IMG/VR virus record: IMGVR_UViG_3300025889_001085 | Span: 1 to 21,759 of that record | Strand: one strand, 5' to 3' | Length of the DNA: 21,759 bases | From: a virus | In this document: in pieces, positions 1 to 8,264 of the stretch | Layout: each line of letters starts with the position of its first letter | Position numbering within the stretch: position 1 is the stretch's first letter | Position numbers and translations under genes: made by a program | Notes under the pieces: model-generated | What the model was told of the DNA's origin: nothing | The model's input: the letters and a program-made list of their open reading frames with translations, nothing else | Databases searched by the model: none

Positions 1-65
1 ATGATAGCACTAATTGCACTCTCAATGCTACCGTCAAATGCTACTTTTTCAGTCGTTTGATCCAC
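1..65 (-). CDS. 5' end of an unidentified gene running off the window
   Basis: Only the first 21 codons are inside the window. A GTG at 65-63 opens a frame with no stop to the window edge, reading MDQTTEKVAFDGSIESAISA. An AAAAGGAA Shine-Dalgarno-like stretch lies about 8 bases upstream. The start lies inside the 3' end of the 88-aa gene, with a 25-base overlap, which fits the tight packing elsewhere in this window. In many podovirus genomes the gene after the portal region encodes the scaffolding protein and the next one the major capsid protein, so a scaffold is the natural guess. That is inference from position, since 21 residues cannot identify a family. Confidence 0.4.
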   Translation of the reverse strand, partial: MDQTTEKVAFDGSIESAISAI

Positions 66-307
66 GGTACTGATTCCTTTTGCTGTTGTTTATCGAAAAC
101 GGCTTCTTCTGTCAAAACAGTGTTGAAATACGCTTCGATGTGACCAAGCGCACGAACAATGTCATGCGCCTCGACCAGAACGTCCTGAGACGTTTCTGGA
201 TTCAGGAACAACCCAACTTGATTGTCCCGAACCTCTTGCATCACCTCTTGGAATACGGGGTCGTTTTTTAGTTGCCGTATTCGTGATGCCTTATCTTTGA
301 TATTCAA
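41..307 (-). CDS. 88-aa conserved phage protein downstream of portal, TTG start
   Basis: Small, charged, probably helical protein with no recognisable catalytic motif. I recall similar short proteins (SRIRQLKNDPVFQEV near the N-terminus, AHDIVRALGHIEAYF in the middle) directly after portal genes of related phages, but no function is known to me. The start is TTG at 307-305, immediately after the portal TAA (TAATTG). A strong GGAGGA lies 9 bases upstream inside the portal's last codons and supports this start; there is no ATG nearby in this frame. Translation is probably coupled to the portal. Its 3' end overlaps the start of the next, truncated gene. A role in head assembly is inferred from position only. 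Confidence 0.82.
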   Translation of the reverse strand: MNIKDKASRIRQLKNDPVFQEVMQEVRDNQVGLFLNPETSQDVLVEAHDIVRALGHIEAYFNTVLTEEAVFDKQQQKESVPWIKRLKK

Positions 308-2407
308 TTAGAACCGTCCTCCAACAACAGCCTGTGCAGGGGTTTCCTGCGGATAACGGGGCTGGGCTTGTGCTTGTTTAATCCCTGCCACGTCCACCGT
401 GGTCTGATATTGACCGTAAATCTTTGCCGCGTCTGTGAGCAACTGCTGATCCATCTTGTCGCGCTCACGGTCGTCCTGTGCGATGGCTTTCTGAGCCTCG
501 ATCTGCAACTTGAGCATTTGGACTTCTTTGTTGGCCTGCGCCTTAATCTGCTCGGCTTGGATGATTGCCTGTGCCTGCTGGTCAACTGGTGGCTGTTGCT
601 GTTGCTGTCCCGCCTGTGCCTGCAATTGCTGTTCAACCTGTGCGTCCATCGGGGCAAAGTAGCGGTCAGCGTTACGAACACCCTGAATGGCCAGCATATC
701 TGCCAGTGTGTTGCGGATGTTGGTCATTGATACCAAACCGTTGCTTGGACCATAACCTTGGTAAATTTGCATTTGCAGTTGTAAGGCTTGTGCAAGCGCC
801 GCAGAACGCTGGTCTTCCCGTCCAGTGCCCAAACCAACGTTTACGGTCACATCCATCTTGGTGTTCCAGTAACGTGGGTCAACGGGCTGGTACTGACCGC
901 CAGCCATGCGCATCATCAACTCTTCGTCAACGTTCTCAACCATCAACTTGAGCATCAGCTTAAACAGACGACGCATACCGCCCTCTGCCAAGTTTCGAGC
1001 CATAACCTCTACCTGACCAGCCGCCGCCTGAATGGTGGCGTTTACAGCCGCCGCAGTGGTTGACTGCATAGCATCGGGGTTTAGACCGCTGGATGCCTTT
1101 GTAACGCCCGTCTTGGACTCGATTTCAGCGTCCATGTACTGCATTGCAGTCAGGGTCTGGCCAGCCACGAATGGGACAGCCAAGTCGCGTACAGCGCCAG
1201 AGGTCTTGACTCGGACAATGCCAGCGATTTCGTTGTTCAGCAGGTCTTCAATGTTGACCTGACCGTCCAGAACTTCACGCTGTGGGTTGTTTGTCAGTGC
1301 AACGTTGTCCAGAACGCCTCGGAGCATCATTGTTGACGCATCCTGCTCGTTCATCAGAATGTCAGCGATTGAGCGTCCAAAGAACGTGTGTGGTTCTGGG
1401 TCGATCTCAAACACGGCAAATGGGATTTCGCTCCACGGCTCGATGCTCAGAATCTGGTAGTCGTCGCCACCCAAAACAACACGTTGCAATTGTGCAACAC
1501 CAGTGCCGTCAACGTCGATACGCATATACGCCTCGGTGACCGCCACAAGCCGCATAGACGGGTCTTGGATGTTCTCTTGGGCATACATATTGTCATACCC
1601 TTGGCGCTCGAATTCTTCTGCGTTAGCGGTCGTATCAGCGGTACTGAGACCTGTCAGGTCAACAACGTCGTCGTACTCATAACCCAAAGCAACCAAGTCG
1701 CTGACACGCATTTGGGTGCGGTGAGCCACCACGTAGGCGTCGTCGATACGCTTTGCACCGCGGTCAACAAAGAACTCTTCAGGTGGCACTGATTCGATCA
1801 TCAGGTCGCCGTATTCTTTGGTCAAAGCAATCTTGAGGTAGTGCTTGGGCGACTCAACGCTCATGCCCATTTCGTCGATCTCGATTGACTCGGTGACTGA
1901 ATGCTCAAGAATTTCGACGTTGTCTTCATTGGCAATGACAGCGTACTCTTGGTCGTTGATGTCGTGGTACTCGTAGACTTCCTGCTCCTGCTTGGTATCC
2001 CAGTAAGTCTTTACAACGCCAACCTTTTTGACCAAAGCGTCATGGAAAGCGTCGTTGATGATGCGGTAGCCGCCAAGTTCTTGGAACTTGCTGGACATAT
2101 ACTTGGTCGCCAACTCAGCAAAGTTCACATCCTTTGGGCCAGTCGGCACGTACTCGACAGCACGGTCTGTTGACAGGAACACACGCATCAGGCTTGGCTT
2201 GATGGCGCGAACGGTGTCACGAATCTTGGTGGCCACGACACGACTGCGACCCTCTTCCTCACCGATATCAACTTCGCCATCAAAGTAGCGTTGTGACTTG
2301 ATGCGGCTTGGTGCGATTTCGCTTTCGACAAAATCCACTGCCTCCAGCACCGCCTCGCGGACAATGCCTTGGATTTCGGTTTCTGTCATTGGCGTTGGCT
2401 TGCTCAT
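308..2407 (-). CDS. Portal protein (P22-type)
   Basis: Forms the dodecameric ring at the unique capsid vertex through which DNA is packaged and ejected, and which binds terminase and adaptor. The 699-residue length and the N-terminus (residues about 20-90: an acidic stretch with RSRVVATKIRDTVRAIKPSL and the FLSTDRAVEYVP segment) are typical of P22-like podoviral portals. A TLT-rich clip/wing region follows around residues 330-440 (FFGRSIADILMNEQDASTMM). The C-terminal 130 residues are glutamine-rich and predicted to form a long helical barrel or coiled coil (QQQQQPPVDQQAQAIIQAEQ), like the P22 barrel. The start is ATG, abutting the upstream stop (TAAATG). In many phages the portal follows terL directly; here it lies far downstream, after the tail and ejection genes. 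Function is quite sure, the exact family less so. Confidence 0.92.
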   Translation of the reverse strand: MSKPTPMTETEIQGIVREAVLEAVDFVESEIAPSRIKSQRYFDGEVDIGEEEGRSRVVATKIRDTVRAIKPSLMRVFLSTDRAVEYVPTGPKDVNFAELATKYMSSKFQELGGYRIINDAFHDALVKKVGVVKTYWDTKQEQEVYEYHDINDQEYAVIANEDNVEILEHSVTESIEIDEMGMSVESPKHYLKIALTKEYGDLMIESVPPEEFFVDRGAKRIDDAYVVAHRTQMRVSDLVALGYEYDDVVDLTGLSTADTTANAEEFERQGYDNMYAQENIQDPSMRLVAVTEAYMRIDVDGTGVAQLQRVVLGGDDYQILSIEPWSEIPFAVFEIDPEPHTFFGRSIADILMNEQDASTMMLRGVLDNVALTNNPQREVLDGQVNIEDLLNNEIAGIVRVKTSGAVRDLAVPFVAGQTLTAMQYMDAEIESKTGVTKASSGLNPDAMQSTTAAAVNATIQAAAGQVEVMARNLAEGGMRRLFKLMLKLMVENVDEELMMRMAGGQYQPVDPRYWNTKMDVTVNVGLGTGREDQRSAALAQALQLQMQIYQGYGPSNGLVSMTNIRNTLADMLAIQGVRNADRYFAPMDAQVEQQLQAQAGQQQQQPPVDQQAQAIIQAEQIKAQANKEVQMLKLQIEAQKAIAQDDRERDKMDQQLLTDAAKIYGQYQTTVDVAGIKQAQAQPRYPQETPAQAVVGGRF

Positions 2408-4354
2408 TTATTGCGCTCCAATTCGATTTAGTAGTCCATCTGGTTGCGATTGCTCAAAGACAGTTGCACGGCGTCCAGCCTCTGCGCCAGTGGTTAAAAC
2501 GCGACCATATTTAGCAAGCAATTCTTCAAGAGCCGTCTGATCCATGAGCGCCTTTCGGACAAGTTCTGGATTATCAGACATTGCCGTATCAAGAACTTTC
2601 ATGCGTTGCTCATCAGTCAACATTGGGACTTTTTGCTGTAACAGCCGTGCGGCTGATTGCAACATTCCGAATGTATTGCCAGTTGCCACATTCATGGCGT
2701 CACCAATAGACAGCCCAGCGCCAGATTCGGCAGATTCTTTAAGCAATGGCATTGTAGGCGATCCAGCCTCTGGTCGAACGCGACGCGCAACTTCTGCGGT
2801 CTCTCCAGCCAAAGCAAGTTGTTTCTGCAATTGAGCAATATCGCCATCATCAAGAGCGACACGTAATACAGCACCCATTTGCTTGTCGGATTCAGCAAGG
2901 TTTGCAAATGTTGTACCTGTGCGGCGTGCTTTGTTGCGAATACTATCCATCACGCCAGCTTTAAATGCGGCATATTTTTGTGGTGACTGCTTGAGCTTTT
3001 CAACAAGAACTTCCAACTCATCAACGTTTGCGGTTAAAGCCTTGCGACCTTGGTCAAATGCCTCTGATGCGCCCTTGATGTTTGACCATTGCTGACGTGT
3101 TTGCTTTAGGTCAGGTGAAATATCATTGATTTGCGTGCGCAATGATGCCTCCACGCCGCCAACAGCATCAGCTAAATCGCCCTTGCCAACTCTGAATAAT
3201 TCGTCTTTCTTTGATGCAAGTGCGCGACGAACCATCTCAGCATCTTTTAATGTTGGCTGGCGAACCATGTCGATGACACCATCTTCTCGCTTGACAAACA
3301 GTGGGATGATGTTGCGGATGCCGTATGCGGCATTGATGTCCTGAACGGCGTCTGGTATTGACCGAGCGGCCAACAACATATTGTCGGTCATTTCTTTTGT
3401 GATTGCGGTGTCTGGCATTTCAGCAAACAACTTTTTATAAGCGTCAGACTCAGATTTCAAAAGTTCTTCTTCTGTGCGCTTAAACCCGCGAACCACATTT
3501 TCATCCATGTTGGGTGCTAAACGCTGTTGCAACCCACCCATCGCCTCGCCACGGGTTTCTTTTGCTCTTGCCGCTGTTTGCCTTAAAACACGCTCACCAG
3601 CTTCGCCACCCTCGGTAACATAGTTCTTCAAAACATTTGCAAGCGTTACGTTGTCCGTCATCAAGCGGCCCTCGTACACGTCCGCGATGACTTGGTCAAC
3701 ATTCTTGCCCGTCTTTTTCACAAGGCGTCGTAATTCAGCCTGCACAGCATCGCTTGCTTTTTCGCCAAACTTTTGCCGCGCCCAGTCAACAATATCGCCA
3801 CCTTTAGTGGCCAACTGACGGCCACCAAGAACAATTGTTGGTGACAGTACGGCGCCAGTCGCGGCGCCTGAAGCTGTATCACCAACAACTCCAGCAACTG
3901 TTGGCGCTTCGCTTGTACCTGCACCAGTAATAGCGCCCTCAACAGCGCCAATACCAATAAGTCTTCCAATGGCTGGAACAGAGGCTGGAATGGATGTACC
4001 TCCAGTTGCCACTGCCGCAATAACTGTTGGAAGTATTGCGCCAACAACTTCTGCGGTAATCGCTTTGCCTGAGTTTTCTTTTTTGTAATCGGTTAGTTGT
4101 TTGCGAATTTCGTCACGAATAACGTCGTACTTACGCCCACCCCAAGAATCGGGGACAACAGAGCGAATAGCCGCTTCAATTTCGTCAGACCAACCCAAGG
4201 TGGCGCCTTGGAAAAGGTTTCTTATAATCTGGCTGTCAGCAGGTGCTTTTGGCTCCATGCCAAGCATGGCTCGTCGCTCGGCAGACAAACCACCTTGTGC
4301 TGGTGGCTGTTGCGCCCCAGATAAAATTGCTTGACGTGCTGGGTCTAGTGCCAT
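2408..4354 (-). CDS. Large internal virion / DNA-ejection protein, membrane-active type
   Basis: 648-residue protein. Residues 46-64 (RNLFQGATLGWSDEIEAAI) match a motif I recall from phage ejection and virion proteins. Residues 98-175 form a long Gly/Ala/Val/Ile-rich hydrophobic stretch (AEVVGAILPTVIAAVATGG and GIGAVEGAITGAGT) resembling glycine-zipper segments of membrane-inserting proteins. The rest, from about residue 185, is charged, helical and rich in Ala, Glu, Lys and Arg, with likely coiled coils (LRRLVKKTGKNVDQVIADVY; VEKLKQSPQKYAAFKAGVMD). This layout fits a protein released into the cell envelope during DNA entry, as P22 gp7/gp16/gp20 or T7 gp14-16 are, but I see no specific homology to those. 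It lies two bases after the 428-aa gene and abuts the portal, so it belongs to the virion operon. No muramidase or transglycosylase motif was recognised. Confidence 0.85.
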   Translation of the reverse strand: MALDPARQAILSGAQQPPAQGGLSAERRAMLGMEPKAPADSQIIRNLFQGATLGWSDEIEAAIRSVVPDSWGGRKYDVIRDEIRKQLTDYKKENSGKAITAEVVGAILPTVIAAVATGGTSIPASVPAIGRLIGIGAVEGAITGAGTSEAPTVAGVVGDTASGAATGAVLSPTIVLGGRQLATKGGDIVDWARQKFGEKASDAVQAELRRLVKKTGKNVDQVIADVYEGRLMTDNVTLANVLKNYVTEGGEAGERVLRQTAARAKETRGEAMGGLQQRLAPNMDENVVRGFKRTEEELLKSESDAYKKLFAEMPDTAITKEMTDNMLLAARSIPDAVQDINAAYGIRNIIPLFVKREDGVIDMVRQPTLKDAEMVRRALASKKDELFRVGKGDLADAVGGVEASLRTQINDISPDLKQTRQQWSNIKGASEAFDQGRKALTANVDELEVLVEKLKQSPQKYAAFKAGVMDSIRNKARRTGTTFANLAESDKQMGAVLRVALDDGDIAQLQKQLALAGETAEVARRVRPEAGSPTMPLLKESAESGAGLSIGDAMNVATGNTFGMLQSAARLLQQKVPMLTDEQRMKVLDTAMSDNPELVRKALMDQTALEELLAKYGRVLTTGAEAGRRATVFEQSQPDGLLNRIGAQ

Positions 4355-4356
4355 AT

Positions 4357-5643
4357 TTATTGCCCGTTAATAAATTTTTGTTGCATATCTGCTGGTAACC
4401 TGTTGAAAGCGGCAACCTCGTCTTCGCTCATTTGAGACCTTAAATTTGGTGGCAACTGCACCGCGCCACCATAAACTGGGAAAGGTGTCTTGCGAGGTTC
4501 GCTTGTACGCATCTGAACGTACTCATTCATTGTCATGCCACTGGTAAGCAGTCGCGCATCGCTCATTAACTGGTTATACAGTTTTTCTTGGGCGCTGATT
4601 TTATCCTGAATGTGTTTCACCAACTCATCGCCAGATAAACTACGGTCAAGACCAGTTGACAGAGCCAAGCCCAATTCTTTCTCGCTCAATGCGCCAAAAG
4701 TTGCGCTGTTGATTATGTTAATACCCAAACGGCTGGCAATTTCGTTAAGTTCTGCGGTTGCCGAATCAAATGCGGGTAGCATTGAACGAATAATTCCAGA
4801 CTGTGCGCCACCTTTGGTGACAACTTCTTTTGCCCTGTTTAACAGGGTAATGGCTTCGTTTAAAGAAGACGCGCGTTTGTAAATTTCCTGACCAGCAACT
4901 GCGGCTTTTTCCATGCCAAAAACTTTGAGTCTTTCGGATGATTCTCTCTCCGCTTTCTGCTTTGGTGTCTCACCTTTTGCACCAGCAATGTCAACGCGCT
5001 CGACATCCATTGTGTCTGGCCTAAATCTAGAAACATATTGTTGCCCAGTATCTGGGTCTGTTTGTATTCCGCTTACTGTTGGGCTGGCTTTGCGTGCGTA
5101 CTTGGCTTGGATGATTTGTTGCAACACATCCTTTGCCACGGCTGGGTTTGCCTCAACAATGTCTGCGGCTTCTTTTTCGCCCATAGCCCTTAATTGCTGA
5201 ATAACAGCAGTGGCCGTTTTATTGCTGACACGTGTTGCCCGAATATCCTTTAGCTCTTCACCAAGAGTAGCCGCTAAAGACTGATCTGGATTTAAACGCA
5301 TAGTATTAAACCCAAGCGCCAGTCGGTTCATTAACTCGCGGTTTTGATACCAAGGCGTTTCTTCTGGTGTGAATTTGCCGCCACCAGCTTTCATTTCATA
5401 CCAGTTGGTCTGCGGCATTTGCGGATTATTCTGATAGCCGACAGAGGCGTCATGCAACATTGGCTGATTTGATTCAAAACCAGTTGAACCCTCATGCAAA
5501 AACTGTGGGGCTGGCGGCAACTGTGCGGCTTGTACAGGTTCTGGCATGGGCTGAACTCCAACATTTGGAATTCGCGGGTCACTCATTGCTTGCCCTTGAA
5601 CCAGTGGCTTCAGTCCATCCACTAATGCTTTAATTAACGCCAT
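4357..5643 (-). CDS. Putative internal virion protein, 428 aa, unknown
   Basis: I do not recognise a named family. The N-terminal 85 residues are Pro/Gln-rich and low in complexity (PMPEPVQAAQLPPAPQF). Residues about 100-400 are charged and probably helical, with Ala-rich stretches (RAMGEKEAADIVEANPAVAK; GLALSTGLDRSLSGDELVKH). The C-terminus (LPPNLRSQMSEDEVAAFNRL) is a short amphipathic tail. No signal peptide, membrane segment or catalytic motif is visible. It lies between a Gln-rich protein and the hydrophobic 648-aa protein, with only two bases on each side, which suggests a virion-internal or ejection role by position. A scaffold or tail-assembly role cannot be excluded. The start is ATG at 5643. 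Confidence 0.82.
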   Translation of the reverse strand: MALIKALVDGLKPLVQGQAMSDPRIPNVGVQPMPEPVQAAQLPPAPQFLHEGSTGFESNQPMLHDASVGYQNNPQMPQTNWYEMKAGGGKFTPEETPWYQNRELMNRLALGFNTMRLNPDQSLAATLGEELKDIRATRVSNKTATAVIQQLRAMGEKEAADIVEANPAVAKDVLQQIIQAKYARKASPTVSGIQTDPDTGQQYVSRFRPDTMDVERVDIAGAKGETPKQKAERESSERLKVFGMEKAAVAGQEIYKRASSLNEAITLLNRAKEVVTKGGAQSGIIRSMLPAFDSATAELNEIASRLGINIINSATFGALSEKELGLALSTGLDRSLSGDELVKHIQDKISAQEKLYNQLMSDARLLTSGMTMNEYVQMRTSEPRKTPFPVYGGAVQLPPNLRSQMSEDEVAAFNRLPADMQQKFINGQ

Positions 5644-5645
5644 TT

Positions 5646-6485
5646 TTATTTCCCAAAAATAGAGCCTGCCGTTTGAGCGCCAAGTGTCAAGTAATCAAAC
5701 AGGCCTGGCTGTCGGCTTTGTGTGGCAGTAATTGGAGTGGGTGTAGCACCCAGCGCTTGAGCCATGTAGCCAAGTGATTGAGCGGGAGCGCCCTGATAAC
5801 CAGCGTACTGACCTTTTGCGGCGTCAATCAGCATTTGGTTGATGCCTTGTGCTAATGCACCCTGTTGCATTGATTGCTCGTTTAGAGCCATTCCCTGACC
5901 AAAGCCAAGGTTTGACAACTGACCAAGCGTAGAAGCCGCTTGTTGACGGTTCTGAGAGCCTTGCAGACCATATCCAATGTCTTGACCAGCCAACTGTTGA
6001 GCATTTTGGAAACCAGCCTGACGCAAGCCTGATGCGGTACGTGCCGCTTGGTCAAGGTAGTTGCGACCAAGCTCTGACTCCATGATTGCCTGACGTGAGC
6101 CGCCAAAAGCACCAGCGCCAGACGCCTGTGCGCCCAGTTGGTTTGCCTGCATCTGACGGGCACGCTCCAAGTCTTGCAAAGACTGGTTTACAACTTGGCT
6201 TTCATACGGGTTTGTATATACAGACAAGTCAGTGCCAGCAATGGTTTGTGGGCGATACATGGTCTCCATGCCTGCCGCCTTAATACCCTGCGTCATACCT
6301 TGAGCCGCTGTGCCAAAAATGTTTGGCTGTTGTGCGGGTTGCATCGGTTGTTGCATTGGTTGCATAGGCTGTTGCGCTGGCTGGGCCGTCTGCATTGCAT
6401 TGGGGTCTGGTGTTAAATTTGGTGGGACATACCTTGCGTTCTGAATTGGCATGACGCCTGCCTGTGGTAAACCTGATCCTGCCAT
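5646..6485 (-). CDS. Gln/Pro-rich internal virion protein
   Basis: 279 residues. Residues about 30-55 are a low-complexity Gln/Pro/Met tract (AQQPMQPMQQPMQPAQQ). The middle section, about 85-170, carries the pattern YTNPYESQVVNQSLQDLERA, then GAFGGSRQAIMESELGRN and LRQAGFQNAQ. I recall this pattern from podovirus and marine-phage virion proteins annotated as internal or ejection proteins. The C-terminus is Gly/Ala/Gln-rich and has no obvious membrane segment. The gene sits directly upstream of two more putative ejection proteins. The DNA of the Gln/Pro tract is itself repetitive (6340-6400). The biochemical role is unknown; the placement in the ejection set rests on pattern recall plus context. 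Confidence 0.84.
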   Translation of the reverse strand: MAGSGLPQAGVMPIQNARYVPPNLTPDPNAMQTAQPAQQPMQPMQQPMQPAQQPNIFGTAAQGMTQGIKAAGMETMYRPQTIAGTDLSVYTNPYESQVVNQSLQDLERARQMQANQLGAQASGAGAFGGSRQAIMESELGRNYLDQAARTASGLRQAGFQNAQQLAGQDIGYGLQGSQNRQQAASTLGQLSNLGFGQGMALNEQSMQQGALAQGINQMLIDAAKGQYAGYQGAPAQSLGYMAQALGATPTPITATQSRQPGLFDYLTLGAQTAGSIFGK

Positions 6486-6496
6486 AATATTTTCCT

Positions 6497-7240
6497 TTAA
6501 CCGTAAAAGCCGCCAGTGTAGTCGCTAGACAATGACGCCGCGGTTTGCGCGTCACCAGCGCCAGAATAAGAACTGTAATCCCCACCACTTGGCGAATACG
6601 TTTGGGTGCCCGATGCCGCGGATTGGGTTGGCGTTGTGCCAAAAACGCTTCCCAAGAAGCTCGTTAAGCCCATTTTGCCGAAACCAGACAGAGCGTCACT
6701 GATCTTTTGGTTTTGAGCGGATTGCTCTGCAAAAGCCTGCTCACGTCCAACTTCGGCTTCGCGTTGTGCCCAGTAGTTTGGGGCATTGCTCATGTCGTCG
6801 CGGTCAGAAGATTGAGAATAATTTGGCAACTGAGCGTTTGCCGCCGCAGTGTAGGCTTCAGGGTTAATGTTTGGATTCATCACCTTGCCATATCTGGCGA
6901 CTTGCTCTGGTTGGCGCAATGCCAATTCAGCCACGGCTTGGTCAAACAGATTGCCAGATGAATACCCAGATACGCCACCAGCAAACTGTTGTGCTTGAGG
7001 TAATCCAGTGCTAAATTGAGCCGTTGGGGACGCCAAACCGTATGCTTGTTGAGCGCCAAAGTTGGCACGCATGGCCTGCTCTTGCTGTGGAGTCAAACCA
7101 GCCACATCGGGGCCGTAATACGGCATATAGCCAATTTGACCAACAGCTTTTGCTCGTGCTAAGTTTTCTTTTGCTGGTCCCTCGACCCATGCTGGGATTG
7201 ATTGTGCAGAAGTCTGCGTCCCGCCTTTGCCACCGCTCAT
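6497..7240 (-). CDS. Putative internal virion protein, Gly/Ser/Tyr-rich C-terminus
   Basis: 247 residues. The N-terminus (GGTQTSAQSIPAWVEGPAKE) with YMPYYGPDVAGLTPQQEQAM at about 39-58 resembles small virion proteins found beside the GAFGGSR-type protein in related phages; this is recall, not a search. The middle is Ala/Gln-rich and helical. The last 50 residues are a Gly/Ser/Tyr/Thr-rich low-complexity tail (SGGDYSSYSGAGDAQTAASL). No enzyme motif is visible. It lies between the GNAT-like gene and the Gln-rich virion protein, with 2- and 11-base gaps, so co-expression with the virion genes is expected. The function is not established. Confidence 0.83.
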   Translation of the reverse strand: MSGGKGGTQTSAQSIPAWVEGPAKENLARAKAVGQIGYMPYYGPDVAGLTPQQEQAMRANFGAQQAYGLASPTAQFSTGLPQAQQFAGGVSGYSSGNLFDQAVAELALRQPEQVARYGKVMNPNINPEAYTAAANAQLPNYSQSSDRDDMSNAPNYWAQREAEVGREQAFAEQSAQNQKISDALSGFGKMGLTSFLGSVFGTTPTQSAASGTQTYSPSGGDYSSYSGAGDAQTAASLSSDYTGGFYG

Positions 7241-7242
7241 AA

Positions 7243-7614
7243 TTAAATCTCCACACTCATGGTTGTGAACTTCTCTTCCCAGCCCAGATCAGCGAGGGCT
7301 TTAACCCATCCGCGACGACCAGCAAGAGACATTGCCGTACACCCATTCAGCTTTGCAAAATGAATCGCTGAATCGCTAAAATCTTTAATCTGGTTCAAAT
7401 CGCCACCAGCCAAAAATATATGAAATACCTTTTTACGCGGGTAGTTCAAAATCTCTGTGACCATACACCCTTTCGGTGCATTCCAGAATTGCATTGTACC
7501 CAGTTTAACACATTCAACTACATCTTGGAATAGGTGTGTGCCACCAGAAAGTGCTAATGCCGACTCGATCCAAGGGCGGCATCTTTCCAGTTCTGAATCC
7601 ACTGTTTCACTCAT
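7243..7614 (-). CDS. GNAT-like virion-region protein, 123 aa
   Basis: The layout suggests a degenerate GNAT fold: an N-terminal helix, a central strand pair (GCMVTEILNYP and KKVFHIFLAGG, about residues 49-71), a helix (FSDSAIHFAKLNGC), and a C-terminal AGRRGWVKALADLGWEEKFT at 98-117. That last segment resembles the terminal part of GNAT acyltransferases, where an Arg/Gly loop is followed by a helix. Phage T7 gp13, a small protein needed for virion assembly, has a broadly similar look, and proteins of this size recur beside tail genes. Whether it binds acetyl-CoA is doubtful, since I see no clean Q/RxxGxG/A motif. The start overlaps the fibre stop as ATGA, so translation is coupled. It may act in assembly rather than catalysis. 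Confidence 0.82.
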   Translation of the reverse strand: MSETVDSELERCRPWIESALALSGGTHLFQDVVECVKLGTMQFWNAPKGCMVTEILNYPRKKVFHIFLAGGDLNQIKDFSDSAIHFAKLNGCTAMSLAGRRGWVKALADLGWEEKFTTMSVEI

Positions 7615-8264
7615 TGCCGCAGTCGTGTAATTGCCAAGGTAACAGCAGGTGATGATGGGGCAAATGCAGTCGCCGCAGGAGCATCAATCCATAAGTCAAC
7701 GTCACTTACAGCCCACATTGCCTGCAAATATGATCCAGCAGACATTGGAAACGCCGCAGAACGACTCATAACCAAATAATGACCGTTGCCTGACATTGTG
7801 ACCTTAATTGTTGATCCAGCCACGTCTGTACCGTTAATTCTTGGCCAGAACCAGCCATTTTTGTCGCTTGAGTTGTTTGACAGCAGTTCAACAGCAAAAG
7901 AAAGCAGGTACACGCCCTCTTCTGCAAACACAATCTTGGTGTTGTCAGACGGGTCTAAGGTGATGCCAGAGTTAAATGATGGCGTACTCCAACCAATTGC
8001 CTGCGGTGTGTCAACTGCTGACGCAATCTGGTTTGTTGACCGACTCAGCGATGCATAGCCGTCTGCCAAAATGATCTGTCGAAACTCACCATTCTTGGAC
8101 ACAACGGGGTAGCCAGTGCGGTCCCACAGCAAAATACCGTCCTGAGACGGGTTGTCAGAGTCAAGGCGCGTTGAAAGCAGGGTGCGAATGCGAGACAGGT
8201 ACGAAACCAGCCGCTCTGCCCAAGGCTTCCATTGGTCACCCTGTGGTGGAGGTGCAATCCTCAT
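7611..8264 (-). CDS. Tail fibre / C1q-like trimeric protein
   Basis: Probable receptor-binding fibre or appendage, 217 residues. Residues 1-30 are Pro-rich, then helical (WKPWAERLVSYLSRIRTLL), typical of a short tail-attachment or trimerising stem. From about residue 85 a beta-rich domain shows C1q/TNF-like jelly-roll hallmarks: GVYLLSFAVEL at 117-127, a WFWPRINGTD strand at 138-147, AGSYLQAMW at 176-184 and a terminal PAVTLAITRLR. Such heads form compact trimers on many phage fibres. The protein is short for a fibre, so another receptor-binding protein may lie outside the window. It overlaps the upstream 490-aa gene and the downstream GNAT-like gene by 4-base ATGA junctions. Confidence 0.85.
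   Translation of the reverse strand: MRIAPPPQGDQWKPWAERLVSYLSRIRTLLSTRLDSDNPSQDGILLWDRTGYPVVSKNGEFRQIILADGYASLSRSTNQIASAVDTPQAIGWSTPSFNSGITLDPSDNTKIVFAEEGVYLLSFAVELLSNNSSDKNGWFWPRINGTDVAGSTIKVTMSGNGHYLVMSRSAAFPMSAGSYLQAMWAVSDVDLWIDAPAATAFAPSSPAVTLAITRLRQ

Noticed and set aside
304-681. 125-aa minus-strand frame overlapping the 3' part of the portal gene
   Set aside because: It lies wholly in another frame of the portal's Gln-rich end; the product is a Ser/Arg/Thr-rich run typical of an out-of-frame reading, without a ribosome site of its own.
6340-6400. Possible non-coding repeat or CRISPR-like array of CATNGGTTG units
   Set aside because: The units are irregular and simply encode the QPMQPMQQ tract of a virion protein; there are no spacers of constant length.
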